Assembly: GCF_008692195.1 (NCBI RefSeq)
Contig: NZ_RXOM01000054.1
Span: forward strand, 62,001 to 126,000
Reading direction: 5' to 3'
DNA: 64,000 nucleotides
Source of the DNA: Salegentibacter sp. R32
GTDB lineage: Bacteria > Bacteroidota > Bacteroidia > Flavobacteriales > Flavobacteriaceae
Within the stretch, counting starts at the first letter, position 1, and the number at the start of each line of letters is the position of its first letter. Under the pieces are notes generated by a model. The model was not told the origin of the DNA. It was given only the letters and a program-made list of their open reading frames with translations, and made no database searches. A program made the position numbers and the translations under genes. Positions 26,919 through 36,496 of the stretch are shown here, one piece after another.

Positions 26919-28046
26919 CTAAGCCTTAGCCTTCATAAAAGAAATTATTCGTTCGCTCGCTTTACCATCGCCATAAGGATTATGCAACTTACTTAGCCTT
27001 TGGTAATAGCTTGTATCGTCTAATAATTTTTGAGTTTCTGTGGTGATTTTTTCAGCATCTGTTCCTACTAAAATTACCGTTCCGGCTTTTACTGCTTCAG
27101 GACGCTCTGTAATTTCTCGCATCACTAAGACCGGTTTCCCTAAACTTGGAGCTTCTTCTTGTACGCCACCGCTATCGGTAATAATGAGATAAGATTTTTC
27201 CATTAACCAAACAAATGCCGGATAATTAAGCGGAGCGATCAGTTTTATATTTTCAACCTCTGAAAGTAAATCGTATACCGGTTTTTGCACATTCGGATTT
27301 AAATGTACCGGATAGACTAACTGACAATCAGGATTCTTTTCTGCTATTTCTTTTAAGGCTTTGCAAATATTAATAAAGCCATCACCATGATTTTCACGAC
27401 GATGACCGGTGACTAAAATTATTTTCTTCGTGGTATCAACTTCTTGTTGAACCATTTCTATTTCTTGATCTGTGTAATTTTGCTGTTGAAGCTTATCGAC
27501 ACTAAACAATAGAGCATCGATCACCGTATTACCGGTAATAGTAATGTTTTCTTCAGAAACGGCTTCGTTAACTAAGTTTTCTTTAGAACGATCTGTGGGC
27601 GGAAAATGATAATCGGCCAACCTACCGGCGATCGATCTATTAATTTCTTCGGGGAAAGGAGCTCGTTTATTAAAAGTTCGAAGTCCTGCTTCAACATGAC
27701 AAACTTCTGTACCACTATAAAAAGCCGCTAAAGCAGCAGCCATGGTGGTTGTAGTGTCTCCATGAACATACACATAATCCGGCTGAAAGTCTTCCAACAC
27801 CGGTTTCATATTTTCTATGATTCCTGCGGTTAATGAATACAGATTTTGGTTTGGTTTCATCAAATCTAAATCGTAATCGGGCGTTATTTCAAAAAAATCT
27901 AACACCTGATCGAGCATTTCGCGATGCTGAGCCGTGATACAAACCTTGGTTTCGAAAGTGTCTTGTTGTTTTTGAAAAGCTTTTACCAGCGGAGCCATTT
28001 TAATAGCTTCCGGGCGCGTACCAAATACGATTAAATTTTTCTTCAT
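26919..28046 (-). CDS. wecB: UDP-N-acetylglucosamine 2-epimerase (non-hydrolysing)
   Basis: Interconverts UDP-GlcNAc and UDP-ManNAc. The 375-residue protein has VFGTRPEAIKMAPLVKAF at the N-terminus, VHGDTTTTMAAALAAFYSG (about 93-111), CHVEAGLRTFNKRAPFPEEINR (split over about 116-137), VTGHRRENHGDGF (about 212-224) and ITDSGGVQEEAPSLGKPVLVMR near 288-309, all hallmark sites of the family. It starts on the base next to the rfbD stop and, with wecC, supplies UDP-ManNAcA for the repeat unit. Confidence 0.96.
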   Translation of the reverse strand: MKKNLIVFGTRPEAIKMAPLVKAFQKQQDTFETKVCITAQHREMLDQVLDFFEITPDYDLDLMKPNQNLYSLTAGIIENMKPVLEDFQPDYVYVHGDTTTTMAAALAAFYSGTEVCHVEAGLRTFNKRAPFPEEINRSIAGRLADYHFPPTDRSKENLVNEAVSEENITITGNTVIDALLFSVDKLQQQNYTDQEIEMVQQEVDTTKKIILVTGHRRENHGDGFINICKALKEIAEKNPDCQLVYPVHLNPNVQKPVYDLLSEVENIKLIAPLNYPAFVWLMEKSYLIITDSGGVQEEAPSLGKPVLVMREITERPEAVKAGTVILVGTDAEKITTETQKLLDDTSYYQRLSKLHNPYGDGKASERIISFMKAKA

Positions 28047-28898
28047 TTATAAATTATTTTGAAGATTCGCTAAACTCTCATTCCAAGAAAAAACATCGAG
28101 CTGTAATTTATTCTTCAATTTTTCTTTTGATAAGACACTGTTATTTGGTCTTTTGGCGATGGTTTTATATTCGTTGGAAGCAATTAATTCAACATCATCT
28201 AATTTGTCTGCATTGGTAAAGATCGCTTTTGCAAAATCGTACCAAGTGGCTTCGCCTTCATTACTGAAATGATAAACACCGTAAGCATTTTTTTGTTCAG
28301 AAATTATTTGCAGTGCTGCAAATGCCAAATCGTTTGCGTTGGTGGGTGTTCCTTTTTGTTCTGTGGTAATTTTTAACACACAGTTATCTTCATTTGCTTT
28401 TCGAAGCATGGTATTGAAAAAATTATGACCAAATTCTGAATACAACCAAGAGGCTCTTAAAATGAAATATTCAGCTAAATTCTGCTGAATGTATTCTTCT
28501 CCTCTCAACTTTGACGCTCCGTAAACATTGATGGGATTCACTTGATCTTCTTCCACATAGGCTGAATCTTTTTCGCCATCAAACACATAATCTGTACTGA
28601 TATGAATAAGTTTTACATCGAATTCTGCACAAGCTTTAGCTATATTTTTGGCGCCTTCAGCATTAACAGAAAAAGATTTCTCTTTTTCAGATTCGGCTTT
28701 TTCAACATTTGTATAGGCAGCACAATTTATACACCAATCGTAATTTCCTTCTTTAAAGGCTTCGGTTACTTTTTCAGCATCAGTGATATTTAAATTGACA
28801 GAAGAAAAATAGTGAAGTTCTAATTCTGAAAAGTTAGCAGCTTGCTTTTTAATGCATTGTCCTAATTGTCCGTTGGCGCCAGTTACTAAAACTTTCAT
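28047..28898 (-). CDS. rfbD: dTDP-4-dehydrorhamnose reductase
   Basis: Last step of dTDP-L-rhamnose synthesis, using NAD(P)H. The 283-residue SDR-type protein shows VTGANGQLGQCIKKQ (about 4-18), INCAAYTNVEKAESE (about 58-72), HISTDYVFDGEKD (about 99-111) and the catalytic NVYGASKLRGEE (about 127-138), followed by ILRASWLYSEFGHNFFNTM. The start overlaps the rfbC stop by 4 bp, and the gene completes the rfbB-rfbA-rfbC-rfbD order. Confidence 0.95.
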   Translation of the reverse strand: MKVLVTGANGQLGQCIKKQAANFSELELHYFSSVNLNITDAEKVTEAFKEGNYDWCINCAAYTNVEKAESEKEKSFSVNAEGAKNIAKACAEFDVKLIHISTDYVFDGEKDSAYVEEDQVNPINVYGASKLRGEEYIQQNLAEYFILRASWLYSEFGHNFFNTMLRKANEDNCVLKITTEQKGTPTNANDLAFAALQIISEQKNAYGVYHFSNEGEATWYDFAKAIFTNADKLDDVELIASNEYKTIAKRPNNSVLSKEKLKNKLQLDVFSWNESLANLQNNL

Positions 28899-29443
28899 GA
28901 CTTTTTGAATTCTTCGAAGGTTGGTAATTCTTTATCTTTTTCTGAAAGAATTAATTGCTCTTTAGGCAAGTGCCAATCGATATTTAAAGTTTCATCGCTA
29001 TAAATAATTCCGGCTTCTGAAGCTTTGTTGTAGTAATTATCACATTTATAAGCGAAAATAGCTTCGTCTGAAATGGTGATAAAAGCATGACCAAAACCTC
29101 TGGGAACGAAGAGTTGATGGTTGTTTTGTTCATTTAAAATAATGCTGAAGGTTTCACCGAAAGTTTCTGAACCTTCTCTAAGATCGACTACCACATCCAT
29201 CACTTCACCTTTAATCACTCGCACTAATTTTGCTTGTGCGTGCTCTCCTTTTTGCAAATGAAAACCTCGTAAGGTTCCTTTTTTAGAAATGGATTGATTG
29301 TCTTGCACAAAGTTAACTTCTAAACCGGTTTCTTTTTGGAAAGTTTCTTCATTAAAGCTTTCAAAAAAAGAACCACGATCGTCTTCGAAAACGCGTGGTT
29401 TTATAATTAAGCAGTCTTTTAAAGGTGTCTTTTCTATCTGCAT
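28895..29443 (-). CDS. rfbC: dTDP-4-dehydrorhamnose 3,5-epimerase
   Basis: Double epimerase of the dTDP-L-rhamnose pathway, a cupin-fold protein. I chose the ATG at 29443, one base after the rfbA stop, because the protein then begins MQIEKTPLKDCLIIKPRVF like other RfbC; the longer reading from 29473 would overlap rfbA by 29 bp. The 182 residues contain VFEDDRGSFFESFN, VQDNQSISKKGTLRGFHLQ with the active-site His, VMDVVVDLREGSETFG, LFVPRGFGHAF with the conserved His/Phe region, and YKCDNYYNKASE. Its stop overlaps rfbD by 4 bp. Confidence 0.95.
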   Translation of the reverse strand: MQIEKTPLKDCLIIKPRVFEDDRGSFFESFNEETFQKETGLEVNFVQDNQSISKKGTLRGFHLQKGEHAQAKLVRVIKGEVMDVVVDLREGSETFGETFSIILNEQNNHQLFVPRGFGHAFITISDEAIFAYKCDNYYNKASEAGIIYSDETLNIDWHLPKEQLILSEKDKELPTFEEFKKS

Positions 29444-29444
29444 C

Positions 29445-30296
29445 TTAATATTGTAAATTTTTTGCGTAACCACTTTTTAATAAGGAGGCTACTTGCTTTT
29501 TCATTTCTTCTTTGGTGATGTAACCCATTTTATAAGCTACTTCTTCTATAGAACCTACTTTTAGTCCTTGACGTTCTTCAATAGCTTCAACAAAATTTGA
29601 AGCTTGCATCAACGATTTAAAAGTACCGGTATCTAACCAAGCGGTTCCTTTATCGAGAATACTTACGCTAAGTTTTCCTTTTTTTAGGTAAGCATTATTC
29701 ACATCGGTAATTTCTAACTCACCACGATCACTGGGCTTAATATTTTTCGCGATTTCAACCACTTCATTATCGTAAAAATAAATTCCGGGAACAGCATAAC
29801 GGGATTTAGGTTGTTTTGGTTTTTCTTCAATAGAAATCGCTTTTCCTTCATCATCAAATTCAACCACTCCGTAACGCTCAGGGTCGTGAACGTGATATGC
29901 ATAAATAACTCCGCCATCAGGATTGTTATTGCTTTGTAAAAGTTCATCCATCCCTGAACCGTAAAAGATATTATCGCCTAAAATAAGCGCTACTTTATCG
30001 TCGCCTATAAAATCTTCTCCGATAATAAATGCTTCTGCTAAACCATTTGGGTTTTCTTGAACTGCATATTGAAAATGACAACCTAAGTTTTTTCCATCGC
30101 CTAGCAATTGCTCGAATAATGGTAAGTCTTTTGGAGTTGAAATGATCAAGATTTCTTTTATTCCGGTAGACATTAACGTAGCTAACGGATAATAGATCAT
30201 AGGTTTATCGTAAACCGGCATAAGCTGCTTACTTACCGCGATGGTTAACGGATGTAATCTTGTGCCAGAACCTCCTGCGAGAATAATACCTTTCAT
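29445..30296 (-). CDS. rfbA: Glucose-1-phosphate thymidylyltransferase
   Basis: First committed step of dTDP-sugar synthesis, joining dTTP and glucose-1-phosphate. The 283 residues show the nucleotidyltransferase signature [20 protein letters not shown] (6-25), [30 protein letters not shown] (about 104-113), [20 protein letters not shown] and [17 protein letters not shown] near 220-236. Length and motifs are normal. It is 24 bp downstream of rfbB and one base before the rfbC start. Confidence 0.96.
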   Translation of the reverse strand: MKGIILAGGSGTRLHPLTIAVSKQLMPVYDKPMIYYPLATLMSTGIKEILIISTPKDLPLFEQLLGDGKNLGCHFQYAVQENPNGLAEAFIIGEDFIGDDKVALILGDNIFYGSGMDELLQSNNNPDGGVIYAYHVHDPERYGVVEFDDEGKAISIEEKPKQPKSRYAVPGIYFYDNEVVEIAKNIKPSDRGELEITDVNNAYLKKGKLSVSILDKGTAWLDTGTFKSLMQASNFVEAIEERQGLKVGSIEEVAYKMGYITKEEMKKQVASLLKSGYAKNLQY

Positions 30297-30320
30297 AACA
30301 AATCCTTTTTTTAGTTGATT

Positions 30321-31331
30321 TTATTTACTGTATTTTTCTAAATACCATTTAATGGTCTTCTTGATACCGGTCTCGAAAGTTTCTTCTGCTTTCCAACCTA
30401 AATTGTCTTCAATTTTAGTGGCGTCGATCGCATATCTGAAATCGTGCCCCGGACGGTCTTTTACAAACGTGATTAATTCACTGTAACTTTTTTGATTTGC
30501 TCTCGGCTTTTCTTCATCTAAAATGGAGCAGATTTTTTCGGCAATGTATAGGTTTTTACGTTCGTTGCGTCCGCCAATATTGTAAGTTTCTCCTAGATTC
30601 CCGTTAGTCACTGCCAACTCAATACCTTTACAATGATCAAGTACATACAACCAATCGCGAATGTTAGTTCCTTCGCCGTAAATAGGAATATTTTCTTCGT
30701 GGATAGCTTTTCTAATAATAGTCGGGATTAATTTTTCATCGTGTTGATGCGGACCGTAATTATTAGAACAGTTAGTAGTTACTACAGGCATTCCGTAAGT
30801 ATGAAAGTAACTTCTGACTAACAAATCTGAAGAAGCTTTCGATGCACTATATGGACTATTAGGCGCGTATGGTGTTTCTTCGGTAAATAAACCTTCATCA
30901 CCTAAGGTGCCGTAAACTTCATCGGTAGAAACGTGTAGAAAACGAGCGTTCTTAAATTCTTCTTTGATGCTAAATGGTTCGTGCATCCAAAGTTTATAAG
31001 CGGTTTGTAAAAGGTTGAAAGTTCCGTTAATGTTGGTTTCTATAAATGCTGAAGGATCTGAGATCGAATTATCTACATGTGACTCTGCCGCAAAATGAAT
31101 GACCTCATCAAATTGATATTCTGCAAATAATTCTTGAATCAATTTTAAATCGCAAATATCTCCCTGAATAAAAGTATAGTTTTCAGCTTCAGAATTTGTG
31201 ATATTTTCTAAGTTACCTGCATAGGTTAGCTTATCTAAATTGATAATATGGTTTTCGCCTTTTTCAATTTGGTAGTTAACGTAATTACTTCCTATAAAAC
31301 CTGCTCCGCCAGTCACTAATATTTTTTTCAT
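30321..31331 (-). CDS. rfbB: dTDP-glucose 4,6-dehydratase
   Basis: Second enzyme of the dTDP-rhamnose pathway. The 336-residue extended SDR has VTGGAGFIGSNYVNYQIEKG (about 5-24), LDKLTYAGNLENI (about 32-44), HFAAESHVDNSISDP (about 80-94), HVSTDEVYGTLGDEG with catalytic Asp-Glu (about 130-144), and the YSASKASSD Y-x3-K motif (about 158-166), then NNYGPHQHDEKLIP. It begins directly after the Wzz-like gene stop and heads the rfbBACD set. Confidence 0.96.
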   Translation of the reverse strand: MKKILVTGGAGFIGSNYVNYQIEKGENHIINLDKLTYAGNLENITNSEAENYTFIQGDICDLKLIQELFAEYQFDEVIHFAAESHVDNSISDPSAFIETNINGTFNLLQTAYKLWMHEPFSIKEEFKNARFLHVSTDEVYGTLGDEGLFTEETPYAPNSPYSASKASSDLLVRSYFHTYGMPVVTTNCSNNYGPHQHDEKLIPTIIRKAIHEENIPIYGEGTNIRDWLYVLDHCKGIELAVTNGNLGETYNIGGRNERKNLYIAEKICSILDEEKPRANQKSYSELITFVKDRPGHDFRYAIDATKIEDNLGWKAEETFETGIKKTIKWYLEKYSK

Positions 31332-32309
31332 TTATTTGTCTATTTTTCTAGCTTTTTGAACAACTTTTACAAATATGATTAATCCAAAATAAGCAAGCAC
31401 TAATAAAAATGGAATTAAGATAATTTTATAAGAACCTATTCCCTTTTTTTCTACAGCAGACGGATAACCTAAGTCTACTAACCTAAAAAGTTCTTCATTT
31501 GCCACTTTTTTAGAATATAAGTTATCTAATTCTTCTACTAAATCGGCCCTGTTCCCTATCATTACTCCTAAATCTAAAGTATTATTAATATTGTAGAGGC
31601 TTGAAGAATTTAATTGTTTATTATCTGAAAGGTTCTCAGAGTAATTTGCTAATAATGAATCCATTTGTGAAATAAGATATTCATTAGAGTTTATTAAAAA
31701 TTTTATCTTATGTAAATTAAGCTCATATACTTTTTTAAAATAATCGTTATCACGAATAATATTTATAATACTATTTAATATTCTTCGAGAGTCAATATCA
31801 TTTGCATGATATAAAGTTATTTTATAGAAATTGGATATTTTTCTAATTAACCCTTGTTTAGCTTCTTCATCGAGAAAATTAGATTCATTTAAGACTTCAA
31901 AATAAGTTTCTTCTTCTCGAGTTAACTTATCTAAATCAATAATAGGCTTTACATCTAAAGACAGAGCAGTATTAGAGTCTTTAAGTTCTAACTTTTCAAT
32001 TGTTGCTTCATCTTTTATTTTTAATTTATACTGAAGCTCTTTTACCGATTTAAAAAGGTATTCAGCACTTCCAAAGTCTGAAGCTACAATCATTTCGGTT
32101 TTCACCAAGTTAGAGGATTTCTTCTGAAGAAAATATCCTGCTACAGCTCCTATAATTATGAGAATAATGAGCACAATTGCATTTCTCAATAAAAAAGCAA
32201 TAAACCTCAACAATAGGTTTCCTAGCTTTTCAAAACCTTTTTTTAGAAGTCTGAACAGATCTCCCAGATCTATTTCTTCATTATTTTTATTTGTAGAATT
32301 TTCCTTCAT
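31332..32309 (-). CDS. Wzz-like chain-length determinant (PCP) protein
   Basis: A 325-residue inner membrane protein with one transmembrane helix at about 46-66 (IVLIILIIIGAVAGYFL), a long helical periplasmic domain and a second helix at about 296-316 (IILIPFLLVLAYFGLIIFV). The two-helix layout with large periplasmic region is that of polysaccharide co-polymerases, which set glycan chain length with Wzy. There is no cytoplasmic tyrosine kinase domain and no Wza gene nearby, so it resembles Wzz of O-antigen systems more than a capsule exporter. The charged N-terminus (NEEIDLGDLFRLLKKGFE) is typical of Bacteroidota members. Confidence 0.82.
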   Translation of the reverse strand: MKENSTNKNNEEIDLGDLFRLLKKGFEKLGNLLLRFIAFLLRNAIVLIILIIIGAVAGYFLQKKSSNLVKTEMIVASDFGSAEYLFKSVKELQYKLKIKDEATIEKLELKDSNTALSLDVKPIIDLDKLTREEETYFEVLNESNFLDEEAKQGLIRKISNFYKITLYHANDIDSRRILNSIINIIRDNDYFKKVYELNLHKIKFLINSNEYLISQMDSLLANYSENLSDNKQLNSSSLYNINNTLDLGVMIGNRADLVEELDNLYSKKVANEELFRLVDLGYPSAVEKKGIGSYKIILIPFLLVLAYFGLIIFVKVVQKARKIDK

Positions 32310-33992
32310 TTAGCTTGTGAGTATTTGTTCTAAAATTTTTTCAGTAATTAAATAAGTGGGTTTTACGCCGGTGGTTCCTAAACCACCGGAAGCTAATGTG
32401 CTTCCTGTTTCTAGTGGGTTATCACTGGCATAATAAGCGTACCGAACTTTAACTTTTGGTTTTATATTTCCGCGTAGTTTAGAAGCGGCTTGTATGGCTT
32501 TTTGGTAATGTGCTCCTTCCATTTCCAACCCTATTACATTCCAAGTGGAATCGTGGAAAAACGCAAGAATATCTTTATTTTGAAGCGAAGTTCCCAATAC
32601 GGTAATCATGGCACCGTCATAAATATCAATACCGTTTCCTTCTAAGTCTTTTTTCTTCAATTTATTTTTGAAAGGGTAATTATCTGCCGTTCCTTCAAAT
32701 AAATGAGCGGAAGGAATCATAATATCGCCTTTTTTCCCTTCTAAAATTCCGGCTTTTCCCATGATGGAAATCGATTCTACACCTAAATGAAATTGCTTTT
32801 CACCCAGTTGAAATGGTTTCAGCAGCTCATCCATCGTTTCATAAGCTTGTTCTCCAAAAGCATAGTCCATCACGATAATGACCGGGTCGGTTTCATCTTG
32901 ATTGACTTTAAAATTTTCATAAGAATGATTAATCTTAGACGTATCAAAAACCTGAACATTTATATTGGCGCCACTTTTATCTTCAATATAGAACATGCCA
33001 TTATCTAAAGCAGTTTTAGTCACTTTTTGTCTAAGCTTTACATTAGTACTGTTGCTTAAATCTTCATAAATAGCATTAATGGGTTTCTTTTTCAACTCCG
33101 TTTTTAAAGCTAGCGGAGCGTAAAGTGTATTCATCACGCTATGCATATTGGCGCTAATAATATGAATGGGCCTTTGTAATAATCCGTTTTCAGAAAGGGT
33201 TTGTTTTATTTTATTGGCCCAGACTTCTCCGTGAAGATGATGCCCTAAACGTTCCCGTAACACTGGGCTAAAAGTAACAATCCGTTTGTTATTGGTGACT
33301 GCTTCATCAATAGCCAACTTCCCTAAACTGTAAATGATATGTAAAAAACGGTCGGGACTTTTTGAAGTAGCAAATAACGGATGTACCCGAGAAACTTCAT
33401 TAAAAGTTCTTCCTAAAATATTAGCGGTGTGCGTTAAAGCAACTTCCCGGTCTATTTGAGAAAGTTCTTTCTGTTGAACTGCCGCTTGTAGCTTTTCCCA
33501 ATCCCTATTTACATTTCCCTCTTCGTCGATAATTACACGTCTCATAATTTTATGAGATTCAATAAAAAGAAAAGTAAGATGGGTAAGGATATCATAAATT
33601 TCTGAACGCCCTCTGGTAATTTCAATATTCATTTGCTCATCGTCTATGCGATAGCAATTTCTTCTTCTTTTGGGCGGAACAATGGGCGTAAAATGAGAAT
33701 TGCCGTAACCTTCATCGCTCGTGAGGTTAATAAACCGGCATTCTTCAATTCCTATGGGTAAGCGGTCTATCACATAGAGTAAACCATTTAATTCTAATTT
33801 ATCTTCAGTAATGGAACCATATATTTCCGGTCTTAGAATTAATAATGCTTCGCGCAAAGTTTCTCCGGAAACCCCCATCGGTTTATAAAAACCACGATTA
33901 AAAAGATGTCGCATCGTAATGTACATCCTTTCTATCGCGTTAGAGCTTTCTTGTGCTCTTGTTCTTCCTCTATCTGTAAAGTTGCTCATCAA
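32310..33992 (-). CDS. DUF6909-like protein with phosphorylase-like C-terminal half
   Basis: A 560-residue cytosolic protein that I associate with the conserved flavobacterial DUF6909 family; function unknown. The N-terminal half is helical (AIERMYITMRHLFNRGFYKP, FIESHKIMRR) with LFATSKSPDRFLHIIYSLGK near 215. The C-terminal half (about 365-560) has features of nucleoside phosphorylases: VIIVMDYAFGEQAYETMDEL, ESISIMGKAGILEGKKGDIMIP, AMITVLGTSL, and NVIGLEMEGAHYQKAI, recalling the M-E-G-A nucleoside-binding motif. This resemblance is by eye only. ATG codons at residues 1 and 2 are both usable. It lies next to the Wzz-like gene and the GH3-like gene but is probably not a polysaccharide gene. 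Confidence 0.72.
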   Translation of the reverse strand: MMSNFTDRGRTRAQESSNAIERMYITMRHLFNRGFYKPMGVSGETLREALLILRPEIYGSITEDKLELNGLLYVIDRLPIGIEECRFINLTSDEGYGNSHFTPIVPPKRRRNCYRIDDEQMNIEITRGRSEIYDILTHLTFLFIESHKIMRRVIIDEEGNVNRDWEKLQAAVQQKELSQIDREVALTHTANILGRTFNEVSRVHPLFATSKSPDRFLHIIYSLGKLAIDEAVTNNKRIVTFSPVLRERLGHHLHGEVWANKIKQTLSENGLLQRPIHIISANMHSVMNTLYAPLALKTELKKKPINAIYEDLSNSTNVKLRQKVTKTALDNGMFYIEDKSGANINVQVFDTSKINHSYENFKVNQDETDPVIIVMDYAFGEQAYETMDELLKPFQLGEKQFHLGVESISIMGKAGILEGKKGDIMIPSAHLFEGTADNYPFKNKLKKKDLEGNGIDIYDGAMITVLGTSLQNKDILAFFHDSTWNVIGLEMEGAHYQKAIQAASKLRGNIKPKVKVRYAYYASDNPLETGSTLASGGLGTTGVKPTYLITEKILEQILTS

Positions 33993-34013
33993 GCGCTAAA
34001 TATATAGATTTTT

Positions 34014-35507
34014 TTATTTCTGAAGGTTTTCCAGCTCATCGGCTATTTTTCTATCGTTGGCTAAGCGGGGTATTTTATTCTGTCCGCCTAGTTTTCCTAT
34101 AGATTTCATATATTTTTGAAAACCTCCTTTTTCAACAGAAGTAATTACCAAAGGTTTTAAAATTTTCCCTTCTATCAAATCTTTATAATAACTATTTTGT
34201 TGCTGAAGGTTTTTATCAATTTCCGCAGCAAAATTTTCTAAAGACTCTGGTTGTTTTTCAAACTCGACAAACCACTCGTGGTAAGGAAGCCCTTCTATTG
34301 GATTGGTTTGGGGCGCTACGGTAAATTCAGCTATTTCTACTTGGAACTTTTTACCAGCTTCACTTAAAGAAACTTCTACTTCTTTCGCGATGACGTGTTC
34401 TCCAAAGGCTGAAGTAAAATGCTTAATTCTACCGGAAACAATCACCCGATAAGGTTGAATTGAAGTAAACATGACGGTGTCTCCCAAATTATACGCCCAA
34501 AGCCCGGCGTTGGTAGAAATGACCATTACATAATTCACCTCTGTTTCAACATCAGCAATCGTAAGGCGTTTCGGGTTTTCATTGAAAAAATCATCTGCTT
34601 TTACAAACTCATAAAAAATTCCCGCATCTAACCTGAGCAACATTCCTTTTTCATCTTGTTGATCCTGAAAAGCAAAAAAACCTTCTGAAGCAGGGAAAAG
34701 TTCAATACTGGGAACTCTCTTTCCTATTAAGCTTTCAAACTTGGCTCGGTAAGGCTCAAAGTTGACCCCGCCATAAATAAACAAGTTAAATTCAGGAAAA
34801 ACCTCTCCGATTTTTTTTCCTGTTTTGGCGTAAATCCTTTCAAAATACATTTGCACCCAAGACGGAATTCCGCTAATCACCGTCATATTTTCGGCTAGCG
34901 TTTCCTCAATAATGGCTTCTACTTTATCTTCCCAATCTTCAATGCAATTGGTATCCCAACTGGGCAATCGGTTTTTCTGCAAATAGGAAGGGACAAAATG
35001 CGCTACAATCCCGGAGAGCCGACCAAGTTTAATTCCGTTTTTACTGTCTAATTTTGGACTTCCTTGTAAAAAAATCATTTTACCATCTACAAAATCTGCT
35101 CTTCCGGTTTCTGCGATGTAATTGAGGATTGCATTTCTAGCTCCGTTAATATGCGTTGGCATCGATTCTTTGGTTAACGGAATATATTTCGCTCCGCTGG
35201 TAGTTCCTGAAGTTTTTGCAAAATATAAAGGTTTGCCCGGCCAAAGTATGTCTTCTTTTCCTTCGACTACTTGATTCACGTAGGGTTTTAATTCTTCGTA
35301 ATCACGAATGGGAACTTGCTTCGCAAAATCTTCGTAGGTTTTAATTTGTTGAAAACGATGGTCTTTACCAAACTGAGTTTCTTTCGCGCTTTTTATTAAT
35401 TGCTGAAATACTTTTTGCTGAGTTTCCACAGGTTTATTGGCCCAACTATTTATTTGATGTTTAATGACCTTGGCAAATATTTTAGCAGCAAAAGATTTGA
35501 TACTCAT
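34014..35507 (-). CDS. GH3-family adenylate-forming enzyme
   Basis: A 497-residue member of the GH3 auxin-responsive-promoter family, which in plants conjugates acyl hormones to amino acids through an acyl-adenylate; bacterial members have mostly unknown substrates. It has FAKTSGTTSGAKYIPLTKE (ATP-binding, about 108-126), FNLFIYGGVNFEPYRAKFE near 245, SIELFPASEGFFAFQDQ (about 277-293), MVISTNAGLWAYNLGDTVMFTS (about 330-351) and a C-terminal domain ending IGKLGGQNKIPRLANDRKIADELE. Length is slightly short of plant GH3 (about 600). It is 1 bp downstream of the M23 gene and 21 bp upstream of the DUF6909-like gene. Confidence 0.9.
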   Translation of the reverse strand: MSIKSFAAKIFAKVIKHQINSWANKPVETQQKVFQQLIKSAKETQFGKDHRFQQIKTYEDFAKQVPIRDYEELKPYVNQVVEGKEDILWPGKPLYFAKTSGTTSGAKYIPLTKESMPTHINGARNAILNYIAETGRADFVDGKMIFLQGSPKLDSKNGIKLGRLSGIVAHFVPSYLQKNRLPSWDTNCIEDWEDKVEAIIEETLAENMTVISGIPSWVQMYFERIYAKTGKKIGEVFPEFNLFIYGGVNFEPYRAKFESLIGKRVPSIELFPASEGFFAFQDQQDEKGMLLRLDAGIFYEFVKADDFFNENPKRLTIADVETEVNYVMVISTNAGLWAYNLGDTVMFTSIQPYRVIVSGRIKHFTSAFGEHVIAKEVEVSLSEAGKKFQVEIAEFTVAPQTNPIEGLPYHEWFVEFEKQPESLENFAAEIDKNLQQQNSYYKDLIEGKILKPLVITSVEKGGFQKYMKSIGKLGGQNKIPRLANDRKIADELENLQK

Positions 35508-35508
35508 A

Positions 35509-36375
35509 TTATTGAAATTCTAAAAAATCGGTTGGGTTTACGGGATGACCGTTGCTCCATAATTCAAAATGTAAATGTGGTCCGGTGGTTAATTCTCCAG
35601 TGGAACCTACTGTGGCAATTACTTCGCCTTTCTTCACTAATTCTCCTTGTTCTTTGGTTAAAGATGCATTGTGTTTATATACAGAAATTAGTCCGTAGCG
35701 ATGTTCTATAATAATCACATACCCGGTTTCTGAAGTCCATTCAGAAAAAATGACTGTCCCATCTGCCGTGGCTTTCACCGGCGTATTTTTGAGCGTCACA
35801 ATATCTACGGCATAATGGTTTTCTTTCAAATTATATTCAGCTGTAATTTCTCCTTTTACCGGCGGAAATAATTTAAAATCGGTTCTATCTACCGCAGCAT
35901 CAATTACATTGTATTTATCTTCTTGCTCTACTTCTTTTCGTAAAATGGAATCGGTTTTAGAAGGTTGCAAAACAGCCGGATTAATAGTTTCGGTATTTGT
36001 AATTACTGAATCTTTATTGAATTCTTCTGAAGAAATTTTTCCTGTGAGCACATTTCTAATCGAAGAATAATATTGGTTTTGTTTATGAATTACATTTTGC
36101 AACGAATCTGTTTTCAGCATTAATTGAGTAGCAGTACTTTTTAAACGAGCTGAAGAATAACCCGGAATATATTCCCGTAACGGGGTAAAGGCAATAAGCA
36201 AGGTCGTTAAAATAATTAACACCAACACCGAAATCCCCGTGGCTACAAAAACATTGAGCCGAGTGAGTTTGAAGGCAAATTTTTCTTCAAAGGTATCCTC
36301 GTTAAGCACTACCAAACGGTACTTATGGAGAAGTTTTTTTGCTAACTTTTTTTCTTTTTTCTTCTTTTTTACCAT
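35509..36375 (-). CDS. M23 (LytM) family peptidoglycan endopeptidase
   Basis: Membrane-anchored peptidase predicted to cleave peptide bonds of peptidoglycan. I chose the ATG at 36375 (MVKKKKKEKKLAKKLLHKYR), since the extra MWR of a longer reading is not typical. The 288 residues have a basic cytoplasmic start, one transmembrane helix at about 45-65 (VLVLIILTTLLIAF), a coiled-coil-like linker (SARLKSTATQLMLKTDSLQ) and a C-terminal M23 domain (about 190-285) with zinc ligands in NHYAVDI (H-x3-D) and GPHLHFELW (H-x-H). All ligands are present, so it is likely active rather than a degenerate activator. Confidence 0.92.
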   Translation of the reverse strand: MVKKKKKEKKLAKKLLHKYRLVVLNEDTFEEKFAFKLTRLNVFVATGISVLVLIILTTLLIAFTPLREYIPGYSSARLKSTATQLMLKTDSLQNVIHKQNQYYSSIRNVLTGKISSEEFNKDSVITNTETINPAVLQPSKTDSILRKEVEQEDKYNVIDAAVDRTDFKLFPPVKGEITAEYNLKENHYAVDIVTLKNTPVKATADGTVIFSEWTSETGYVIIIEHRYGLISVYKHNASLTKEQGELVKKGEVIATVGSTGELTTGPHLHFELWSNGHPVNPTDFLEFQ

Positions 36376-36393
36376 TCGCCACAATTACTTGTA

Positions 36394-36401
36394 CAAATAT
36401 A
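36394..36401 (-). promoter_or_regulatory. -7 element of the M23 gene promoter
   Basis: On the minus strand this reads TATATTTG, a perfect TAnnTTTG, 18 bp before the ATG at 36375. That would give a very short leader and supports the chosen start. No clear TTG at -33 was found. From here to 4393 the minus strand has no gap larger than 139 bp. Confidence 0.4.
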
Positions 36402-36465
36402 GAATAATCTATTATTGTAGATTGATTTATTACAATGTTAACGCAAGGTTTAAATATTAATTATT

Positions 36466-36473
36466 AAGTTTGT
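36466..36473 (+). promoter_or_regulatory. -7 element of the tatA promoter
   Basis: TAAGTTTG fits TAnnTTTG perfectly and lies 23 bp before the tatA start codon. A consensus -33 TTG is not evident. Confidence 0.4.
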
Positions 36474-36496
36474 AATGCATTAAAACAACAAAAATT

